NCBI RefSeq assembly: GCF_002886045.1
Contig: NZ_CP025791.1
Coordinates: forward strand, 4,727,001 to 4,791,000
Direction of reading: 5' to 3'
From: Flavivirga eckloniae
GTDB taxonomy: Bacteria; Bacteroidota; Bacteroidia; Flavobacteriales; Flavobacteriaceae
DNA length: 64,000 nucleotides
Below are positions 27,412 to 34,581 of this stretch, one piece after another. The notes under the pieces are model-generated. The model was given only the letters and a program-made list of their open reading frames with translations, was not told the DNA's origin and did not search any database. Position 1 is the stretch's first letter, and each line of letters starts with the position of its first letter. The translations under genes were made by a program, and so were the position numbers.

Positions 27412-29637
27412 ATGGAAGTAAAACAATTTAAATACGGAATTTGGGCTGAAAAAGTCGACGTGAGAGATTTTGTTATTAATAACATTACTCCTTATCATGG
27501 CACATCAGAATTTTTAGTTGGACCTAGTGCGAAAACTCAAAAATTGTGGGACATCTGTAAAGAAGCTACCAAGGAAGAGCGACAAAATAACGGTGTACGA
27601 TCTGTAGATACTGAAACCGTTTCAACTGTTAGTGCCTTTAGTGCTGGGTACATAGACAAAGAGAATGAAGTAATTGTAGGATTACAAACAGACGAACTAT
27701 TAAAAAGAACCATGAAACCTTTTGGAGGTTTTAAAGTGGTTCAAAAAGCATTATCGGAACAAGGTGTAAAACCTAATGATGCTTTAACGGAATTATTTTC
27801 AAAATATGTTAAAACACATAATGATGGTGTTTTTGATGCGTATACTTCAGAAATTAAGAAGTTCCGTTCTTTAGGTTTCTTAACTGGGTTACCAGACAAC
27901 TATGCGAGAGGAAGAATTATTGGTGATTACCGTCGTATAGCGTTATACGGAATTGATTTCCTAATTAAGTCTAAGCAAGAAGATTTAGAGAATATTACAG
28001 GTCCGATGAGTGATGCTGTTATTCGTTTACGTGAAGAGGTTTCTGAGCAAATAAAAGCATTAAAAGAAATGCTTGAATTAGGAGCTAAATACGATTTAGA
28101 CTTAAGCAGACCTGCGGAAAATGCAAGAGAAGCGGTACAATGGACTTACATGGCTTACCTTGCTGCTGTTAAAGAGCAGGATGGTGCAGCTATGTCGTTA
28201 GGTAATGTATCTACATTCTTAGACATTTTTATTGAAAATGATTTACAAGAAGGTCTTATAACAGAGGAAGAAGCTCAAGAATACATCGACCAGTTCGTAA
28301 TGAAATTACGTATGGTACGTCACTTAAGAATGGGAGCTTACGATGAAATTTTTGCAGGAGATCCTACTTGGGTAACAGAAGCTATTGGTGGTTTATTTGA
28401 AGATGGAAGAACTAAGGTGACTAAAACCTCTTTCCGTTTCTTAAATACCTTATACAACTTAGGGCCTTCACCAGAACCGAATATGACGATTCTTTGGTCT
28501 AAGGATTTACCACAAAACTTTAAAGATTTCTGTGCTAAAGTATCTATCGATACATCATCAATTCAATTTGAGAATGATGAATTAATGAGAGAAAGCAGAG
28601 GGTCTGATGATTACGGAATTGCATGTTGTGTATCTCACCAGGCATTAGGAAAATCAATTCAGTTCTTTGGAGCACGTACAAATCTGGCTAAAACATTATT
28701 ATTAGCTATTAATGGTGGTCGTTGTGAAATAACAGGAACTCAAATGGTTGATGGTATTGAGCCTTGTGATTGCGAATATTTAGATTTCGATAAAGTCATG
28801 GCTAATTTTAAAATAGCTATGAAAGAAGTGGCACGTGTTTATAATGATTCTATGAACATTATTCACTACATGCACGATAAATACTATTATGAAAAAGCTC
28901 AAATGGCGTTAATTGATACGAATCCAAGTATTAATATTGCTTACGGTATAGCTGGTTTATCAATAGTAGCAGATTCACTTTCTGCAATTAAATATGCTAA
29001 AGTTAAGCCTATTAGAAATGAAGAAGGTTTAGCCGTTGATTTTGATGTAAGTGGCGATTTCCCATGTTATGGTAATGATGATGATAGAGTGGATGTTTTA
29101 GCAGTAAATGCTGTAGCAGATTTTAACGATGAATTAAAGAAATTACCAGTTTATAAAGATGCAGATCCAACAATGTCTGTGTTAACCATTACATCGAATG
29201 TAGCTTACGGAAAGAAAACCGGAGCAACACCAGATGGTAGAGCAAAAGGCGTTCCATTTGCACCAGGTGCTAATCCTATGCACGGAAGAGATTCTCAAGG
29301 CGCTATTGCTTCATTAAACTCGGTAGCTAAAATTAATTATGAAGATTCTCAGGATGGTATTTCAAATACCTTCTCAATAGTGCCAAAATCGTTAGGAGCT
29401 GATGATACTGATAGAATAGATAATTTAGCAACAATTTTAGATGGATATTTCTCTAGAAATGCACAACATATTAATGTGAATGTATTGAACAAAGAAACCT
29501 TGCTTGATGCTATGGAGCATCCAGAGGAATACCCACAATTAACAATTCGTGTGTCCGGTTATGCTGTTAATTTTGTAAGATTAACAAAAGAGCAACAACT
29601 GGAGGTTATTACACGATCTTTCCACGAATCCATGTAG
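27412..29637 (+). CDS. pflB: Formate C-acetyltransferase (pyruvate formate-lyase)
   Basis: 741 residues, the usual full length. Catalytic cysteines C405-C406 occur in GIACCVSHQ, and the glycine radical site is G716 in [17 protein letters not shown]. It converts pyruvate and CoA to acetyl-CoA and formate under anoxic conditions using a glycyl radical put in by PflA. It is first in the operon pflB-pflA-OFA transporter. The Fnr-type operator upstream indicates induction at low oxygen. Confidence 0.97.
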   Translation: MEVKQFKYGIWAEKVDVRDFVINNITPYHGTSEFLVGPSAKTQKLWDICKEATKEERQNNGVRSVDTETVSTVSAFSAGYIDKENEVIVGLQTDELLKRTMKPFGGFKVVQKALSEQGVKPNDALTELFSKYVKTHNDGVFDAYTSEIKKFRSLGFLTGLPDNYARGRIIGDYRRIALYGIDFLIKSKQEDLENITGPMSDAVIRLREEVSEQIKALKEMLELGAKYDLDLSRPAENAREAVQWTYMAYLAAVKEQDGAAMSLGNVSTFLDIFIENDLQEGLITEEEAQEYIDQFVMKLRMVRHLRMGAYDEIFAGDPTWVTEAIGGLFEDGRTKVTKTSFRFLNTLYNLGPSPEPNMTILWSKDLPQNFKDFCAKVSIDTSSIQFENDELMRESRGSDDYGIACCVSHQALGKSIQFFGARTNLAKTLLLAINGGRCEITGTQMVDGIEPCDCEYLDFDKVMANFKIAMKEVARVYNDSMNIIHYMHDKYYYEKAQMALIDTNPSINIAYGIAGLSIVADSLSAIKYAKVKPIRNEEGLAVDFDVSGDFPCYGNDDDRVDVLAVNAVADFNDELKKLPVYKDADPTMSVLTITSNVAYGKKTGATPDGRAKGVPFAPGANPMHGRDSQGAIASLNSVAKINYEDSQDGISNTFSIVPKSLGADDTDRIDNLATILDGYFSRNAQHINVNVLNKETLLDAMEHPEEYPQLTIRVSGYAVNFVRLTKEQQLEVITRSFHESM

Positions 29638-29659
29638 TTTTATTAATATTTATTTTTGA

Positions 29660-29703
29660 GCGTCTGCAAAAGGAGTGTCATGGCTTCTTTTGCGGATGCT
29701 AAA
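29660..29703 (+). promoter_or_regulatory. Intercistronic hairpin between pflB and pflA
   Basis: GCGTCTGCAAAAGGAG pairs with TTCTTTTGCGGATGC around a short loop containing an ATG, followed by AAATTTTAAAA. It could be an attenuator or an RNA-stability element that lowers pflA expression relative to pflB. The T tract is short, so complete termination is unlikely. Confidence 0.55.
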
Positions 29704-29721
29704 TTTTAAAAAGACTATCCT

Positions 29722-30471
29722 ATCAAAACAGAAAAGAACATATTAAGAGTACACTCAATTGAATCCTTTGGAACACACGATGGTCCGGGAGTTCGATTAA
29801 TTGTTTTCCTGCAAGGCTGCAAATTAAAATGTTTGTATTGTCATAACCCGGATACAATTAGTACTTCAGGTGGTACACTATATCATACAGAGGAGCTCGT
29901 GGATATCGCTTTAAAAATGAAACCATATTTTGGAAACAAAGGTGGTGTAACGGTATCTGGAGGGGAGCCTTTGTTACAATCTAAAGGATTGGTGTCGTTT
30001 TTTAAAAGACTTAAAGAAGAAGGGATTCATACTAACATTGATACCAATGGCAGAATACTGAATCACTTCACAGAAGAATTGTTAGACAAGTACGCAGACT
30101 TAGTTATGCTGGATATAAAACATATGACCGAAGAAGGGTATGAAGCCATAACGGGGATGCGTAATAAAGAGACAGCTTTCAATTTTGCAAAACATAGAGA
30201 GGCCTCGGGAAAGAAAATGTGGTTGAGGTATGTATTAATACCGGGAATTACTAATAAACCAGAGCTTTTACATCAAATGGGCGAATATTTTAAAGATTAT
30301 AAGACCATTGAAAAAATTGAGTTGCAGCCATATCATAAACTAGGTATACATAAATGGGAATCTTTAGGTTGGGAATACCAATTAAAAGATGCACGGGAAA
30401 ACACAGACGAGGAGATAGATGAAGCTGTAAAGATATTAGAGAAATACTTTAAAGAAGTAAAAATTAATTAA
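29722..30471 (+). CDS. pflA: Pyruvate formate-lyase activating enzyme (radical SAM), start codon unusual
   Basis: The radical SAM core is clear: ILRVHSIESFGTHDGPGVR, then GCKLKCLYCHNPDT with the CX3CX2C cluster motif, GGVTVSGGEPLLQ, DTNGRILNHF and the LQPYHKLG tail. It uses S-adenosylmethionine to make the glycyl radical on PflB. The essential N terminus lies upstream of any ATG, GTG or TTG: the frame is open from 29710 to 30471 without one. I set the start at ATC 29722, where homologues begin near (M)KTEKN. Alternatives are ATA 29740, or ATG 29680 in the same frame but separated by a TAA (29707-29709). A sequencing error or rare initiation are both possible. Confidence 0.85.
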   Translation: MKTEKNILRVHSIESFGTHDGPGVRLIVFLQGCKLKCLYCHNPDTISTSGGTLYHTEELVDIALKMKPYFGNKGGVTVSGGEPLLQSKGLVSFFKRLKEEGIHTNIDTNGRILNHFTEELLDKYADLVMLDIKHMTEEGYEAITGMRNKETAFNFAKHREASGKKMWLRYVLIPGITNKPELLHQMGEYFKDYKTIEKIELQPYHKLGIHKWESLGWEYQLKDARENTDEEIDEAVKILEKYFKEVKIN

Positions 30472-30511
30472 GAAGAAAGTGTTGTTAAGAGCAGCACTTA
30501 AAGAATATATT

Positions 30512-31768
30512 ATGAAAACACAAAAACTTAAAAACCGTTGGTTAATAGCAGCATCTGCAGTTGGAATCCATATTTCTATTGGTTCTGTATATGCATATTC
30601 GGTTATGACGAACCCGGTTAAAGATATTTTTGATGTTGATGGAAGTGTTATAAAATGGGCTTTTAAAATAGCTATTTTACTATTAGGTTTATCAGCAGCA
30701 TTTTTAGGACGTTGGGTAGAGAAAGTAGGGCCAAGAGTTAGTGGTACTACAGCAGGATTGTTTTACGGTATTGGTATTTTAGGTTCTGGACTCGCTGTTC
30801 AATTGGAATCATTAACGCTATTTTACCTTTGTTATGGTGTAATAGGAGGTATTGGATTAGGACTTGGGTATATTACACCTGTAAGTACCTTGGTAAAGTG
30901 GTTTCCGGACAGACGTGGTCTGGCAACAGGAATGGCCATTATGGGGTTTGGTTTTGCTGCCTTAATTTTTGGACCTGTTATGCAATCGCTTTTTGATGCC
31001 GTTGGTGTATCAAATGCCTTTTACATTTTAGGAGCCATATATATGATATTAATATTATCGTCTGCACGATATATTGAAAGACCACCAGAAGGTTATTTAC
31101 CAGAAGGGTTTAAACCGGGTGAAGGTAAAAAGATTAAAGCAGATATTTCTAACATTAGTGCTAATGAGTCATTAAGAACACCACGTTTTTATTACATCTG
31201 GATTATGATGTTTATAAATATTGCTTGCGGTATTGCTATTATATCTGCAGCAAGCCCAATGATGCAGGAAAAATTAAATTACACCCCGATGGAAGCAGCA
31301 GCAATTGTAGGTTTAATAGGTGTGTTTAATGGACTGGGGAGAATTATGTGGTCCAGTCTTTCAGATTATTTAGGAAGAGCAAATACATATATCATATTCT
31401 TTGCTTTTCAAATTTTGGCATTCTTTTTATTGCCAAAAATTTCAATGGAACTAGTATTCCTTGTGGTTCTGTTTACTGTAATTACTATGTACGGCGGTGG
31501 GTTTGCAACGTTACCTGCATTCCTCGGAGACTTGTTTGGAACCAAACAATTAGGCGCTATACATGGTATGGTATTGGCAGCATGGGGATTAGCAGGAGTC
31601 GTAGGACCAACAATTTACGATGTTGTTAAAAATGCAACAGGATCGTTAGATAACACTTTAGAAGTGTTTGCAGGGCTATTTGTTATAGCGCTTATCATAT
31701 CGCTGTTAATGAAGCGGTCTGTAGTAAAAGCCTATAAAAAAATAGACAAAAGTTTAGAGTTTGCCTGA
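30512..31768 (+). CDS. OFA family major facilitator transporter (oxalate/formate antiporter type)
   Basis: 418 residues from ATG 30512; a GTG at 30479 would add a non-hydrophobic 11-residue leader and is less likely. Twelve membrane helices are expected. The first cytoplasmic stretch KNRWLIAASAVGIHISIGSVYAYSV and GLGYITPVSTLVKWFPDRRGLATG are OFA-family signatures. It follows pflA by 40 bp on the same strand and ends at a strong terminator, so it is the third gene of the pfl operon. A role in moving formate or pyruvate out of the cell is inferred from position; the canonical FocA channel is not present here. Confidence 0.9.
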   Translation: MKTQKLKNRWLIAASAVGIHISIGSVYAYSVMTNPVKDIFDVDGSVIKWAFKIAILLLGLSAAFLGRWVEKVGPRVSGTTAGLFYGIGILGSGLAVQLESLTLFYLCYGVIGGIGLGLGYITPVSTLVKWFPDRRGLATGMAIMGFGFAALIFGPVMQSLFDAVGVSNAFYILGAIYMILILSSARYIERPPEGYLPEGFKPGEGKKIKADISNISANESLRTPRFYYIWIMMFINIACGIAIISAASPMMQEKLNYTPMEAAAIVGLIGVFNGLGRIMWSSLSDYLGRANTYIIFFAFQILAFFLLPKISMELVFLVVLFTVITMYGGGFATLPAFLGDLFGTKQLGAIHGMVLAAWGLAGVVGPTIYDVVKNATGSLDNTLEVFAGLFVIALIISLLMKRSVVKAYKKIDKSLEFA

Positions 31769-31807
31769 AAGTGTAAACTTTCATTTTTATAATTTTTTTT
31801 TGAAGTC

Positions 31808-31844
31808 AAAAAACCCTGGTGTAATTTATTATTCCGGGGTTTTT
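31808..31844 (+). terminator. Terminator of the pfl operon
   Basis: AAAAACCCTGG pairs with CCGGGGTTTTT (one mismatch) around a 15-nt AT loop. Both strands end in a T run, so it may also serve the opposing gene at 31923. Confidence 0.85.
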
Positions 31845-31922
31845 AGTGTGAAATAACTTTTAAATTGTCCTGTATTTATAAGCGTCCATTTAAAAATGGC
31901 TAACTATTTATAGGCCGTTATT

Positions 31923-34094
31923 TCATTCTATTTTTGGAGGTTCCCCATTTTTGTTAAGCTCGTCAAACCAAAAGAATACTTTAGGATGGTTTTTAAGGAG
32001 CCATTCCGGATCGAGTAGGAAGAGTGTATGGGATTCTGCATAAAGTTCGGATCTGAATTCTTTCTTATGGTCTCCCCAATTAGCATAATCTGTAATAGGT
32101 TTTAGTTTGTGTTTCTCTGCATATTTATCAAAAGCCTTTTGCCATTTAAGTTCATTTGAATAGGCAACTACATGTCCAAACTCATGAACTAATGGCTTAA
32201 CTAAGGAATTATGTACACCCTGATTACTTCCATAAAAAATAGAATCACTTTTTTCGAATGATTCATCTGCCATGCGAATAGCTTTCTGAGGATGAGAATG
32301 AGCCAGACCTCCCCATTCCTTATTCTCAGAAAATACGACTTCTTGTCTAATTAAAGAGGTAGATCGAATCTTTTTAAGAAAATCCGTATTTATCGTTTCA
32401 AGAGAAAGTTCAAGTAGTATAAGCTCACCGGGCGTAAAAGGTTTTGTTCCACCAAGGTGTTTTTCCTTTTCTTTTTCGTCTATTCCTTTTAAAGTGTCCT
32501 TTAATAGCTTTTTAAGCAGTTTGCGGGCAGTATCAGAATCGTTGATAATATTCAAGCCATAAGCCTTTTTAAACCATTCTGGATCGGTTACATTATTTTG
32601 AAGTTGAGCGTTTAGTTGAGTAACCAACTCATCAAAATTTTCAATTTCCGTATCTATCTGAAAAGCATCTTCAGTATATCGTTTTCCAATCCAGGTTTTA
32701 AGGGCATTAATATCTTTAGTTCTAGGGAATTCTGGGGCACGACGGATGTCCGGTAGATTAGGATCAAAAAAGTCTTTGCCAGGTTTACCAATTCTAACAA
32801 CTTCCACATTGGTTTCTTCAGCTCCTTTTTGGGGGCTAAAAGTTCGGAATCTTAGCGTATAGTAAACATCTGTTTTAGTATCGGGAATAGGAATGATAAC
32901 ATCAACCTCGGCATTGTCCATGTTTTTTTCTACCTTTTTCATGGTTTCAGGGTCTGTAGCCGTAATATTAAAACTCCTGTAATATTTCATGATGGTATGT
33001 CGTACCAAGGCTTTTTCTGCTTCAGGAATTAAATCGATCCCTGTAATCTTACCTAATTTTCTTCCAGAAATTTTAGGATGGTCATTTTGCTGTAAATCCT
33101 TAATTTCTTTTTCAGTGTGTGTTTCCAAGAATTCTTCTTTATCAAAACCAGCTATAGGGTCGTTAATAGAATCCTCTCTAGTTAAATCTTCCATGGCATA
33201 TTCCACCGTGCTGTCTATTTCTCGATGACGCCCTGTTTCTCTTAGGTTTACGGTCATTTCGAAAATAGCTTTTCGGTTAGGGCTTTCTTTTGCAGCTATA
33301 AAAAATGTATGGCTGCTGTCTTCAGTGCTTTTTTTGTTTGCTTTCCAGAGTTCTCTAAGTTTACTATATAACAACAACTCTATCTCCGGATGTTGCTTAA
33401 AGTATTCGTCGGGGTTTTGATTAGGAAAAGTATATTCCAAAGGGGAGAGAGGCTCAATTCGATCTAATCCAAATGCTTCCCAGCTTCCTAATCGCTTAAA
33501 ATGTTTGGCCCGTCGCTTACTTTTTTTGTCCAGTGTTGTACTTTCCATAGTATAGGGAGATTGAACAAGGTCAATCGAAATACTACTGTCTGGGTAAAAC
33601 GTTAATTTGTAATTAACGCTTGAATTTGATGCTGTTTGCTCTTCTTCTAAAGGGATATTTATATATTCTATATGAACTTTTTGTGGCTCCGAGAAAAAGC
33701 TTTTGGGTAGTTGATCCCCTATTCTCCATGCTTCATAATAAATAGCTAACCCTTCCTCCAAATCTTTTTTCATTCTGTTGTAAGTTTCTTCATCGTAACT
33801 AACTCGCAAAAGTCTACCAGACTTTGTTTTCAATGAACTTTTTATGATGTCTTCTCTTTTTAGAGTTTCCATCTTATGTCTGGTCAAATCAAAGCCACTT
33901 TCAATATAATCCAATGGCTCTGAAGAAGCGGATGTACCATGTTCGTCTGCTATATCTTCAGCAGACTTAGATGAAGGCGCAAAAAATGGTGTTTTCGTAT
34001 TTTGATTCTGAGAAAAAAAATGTCCTTTATTGAAAAAAGGTGTCGAACTATGAGAGTTAGAACCCTCATTGTTTTTTGAGGTTGAGGTCTTCAA
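31923..34094 (-). CDS. Toxin-like protein with an anthrax-lethal-factor-type metalloprotease domain
   Basis: 723 residues, TTG start at 34094, fixed by an in-frame TAA five codons upstream. No signal peptide. The N terminus is low-complexity with three FF pairs (F20F21, F26F27, F37F38; STPFFNKGHFF, TKTPFFAPSS), like the leaders of contractile-injection-system-associated DUF4157 proteins in Bacteroidota. The middle 500 residues are not recognised. The C terminus has HEFGH (H637, E638, H641) and, 42 residues later, ELYAES with E683. Anthrax lethal factor has HEFGH and, 45 residues later, E735 in EFFAE, so this looks like an M34/ATLF-like zinc peptidase. No DUF4157 domain is seen and no injection-system genes are in the window. 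It would be an orphan effector; targets unknown. Confidence 0.75.
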   Translation of the reverse strand: MKTSTSKNNEGSNSHSSTPFFNKGHFFSQNQNTKTPFFAPSSKSAEDIADEHGTSASSEPLDYIESGFDLTRHKMETLKREDIIKSSLKTKSGRLLRVSYDEETYNRMKKDLEEGLAIYYEAWRIGDQLPKSFFSEPQKVHIEYINIPLEEEQTASNSSVNYKLTFYPDSSISIDLVQSPYTMESTTLDKKSKRRAKHFKRLGSWEAFGLDRIEPLSPLEYTFPNQNPDEYFKQHPEIELLLYSKLRELWKANKKSTEDSSHTFFIAAKESPNRKAIFEMTVNLRETGRHREIDSTVEYAMEDLTREDSINDPIAGFDKEEFLETHTEKEIKDLQQNDHPKISGRKLGKITGIDLIPEAEKALVRHTIMKYYRSFNITATDPETMKKVEKNMDNAEVDVIIPIPDTKTDVYYTLRFRTFSPQKGAEETNVEVVRIGKPGKDFFDPNLPDIRRAPEFPRTKDINALKTWIGKRYTEDAFQIDTEIENFDELVTQLNAQLQNNVTDPEWFKKAYGLNIINDSDTARKLLKKLLKDTLKGIDEKEKEKHLGGTKPFTPGELILLELSLETINTDFLKKIRSTSLIRQEVVFSENKEWGGLAHSHPQKAIRMADESFEKSDSIFYGSNQGVHNSLVKPLVHEFGHVVAYSNELKWQKAFDKYAEKHKLKPITDYANWGDHKKEFRSELYAESHTLFLLDPEWLLKNHPKVFFWFDELNKNGEPPKIE

Positions 34095-34284
34095 GAGTTT
34101 TAAGGTTTATTTTAAGATTTAGGTTTTTTTAATAACAGCAATATACTATGAGGTTATTTACGAGTTCAGGCTTATACAAATATAAGGTCAAACTAATGAA
34201 GTTCGGTAAATTTAATGGGATGTCCAATTATAAGGCAGGATTTATGTGGAAAAACCGAATGTTAAATTTTGTTTGGGTTATAGT

Positions 34285-34461
34285 TTATAAGCCTGTTAAG
34301 GCATTTTTATTGGTTTTAGTTTTACCAACATCCCAAGTGCCATTTTTTATTTTCACCAACATAGAATTAAAGTCTTCTTTTTTTAGTCTACTACCTTGAT
34401 TTAAAGGAGTTTTATTTGGGTTAGAGATTAGGTTATTCACAAGTTTAAATAGGGCATGCAC
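34285..34461 (-). CDS. Possible 58-residue gene or gene remnant upstream of the toxin-like gene
   Basis: GTG-started frame ending with TAA at 34285. The composition (ISNPNKTPLNQGSRLKKEDF, then IKNGTWDVGKTK) looks protein-like rather than random, but I recognise no family. It lies on the same strand, 190 bp upstream of the lethal-factor-like gene. It may be the degraded end of a former neighbour. Below normal reporting confidence. Confidence 0.25.
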   Translation of the reverse strand: MHALFKLVNNLISNPNKTPLNQGSRLKKEDFNSMLVKIKNGTWDVGKTKTNKNALTGL

Positions 34462-34499
34462 TTTACTATATAATAACCCAATTTATACCAAATATTATA

Positions 34500-34511
34500 T
34501 GATTTATGTCA
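34500..34511. promoter_or_regulatory. Candidate Fnr-type operator upstream of ppdK
   Basis: TGATTTATGTCA keeps the TGA-N6-TCA half-sites but not the central symmetry. Its centre is 33 bp from the centre of TATTTTTA (34535-34542), which matches five of six -7 positions. The spacing is identical to that at pflB and ccoI, which is the main support. Confidence 0.45.
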
Positions 34512-34581
34512 TTGAAAACCATCTTTATACATCCTATTTTTAAGGGTACTTTTTTATAAAATAGAATTTAAAATTAATATT

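Larger units (their letters stand above)
34095..34581. other. Divergent intergenic region between the toxin-like gene and ppdK
   Basis: 487 bp. It contains a possible small minus-strand gene or remnant (34285-34461), an Fnr-type half-conserved palindrome with a -7 box for ppdK (34500-34542), and otherwise AT-rich sequence. The plus-strand 83-codon frame at 34148 has no family features and is rejected. Confidence 0.6.

Noticed and set aside
34148-34399. Plus-strand 83-codon frame
   Set aside because: No recognisable family, no promoter or ribosome site, and a better protein-like frame exists on the other strand.
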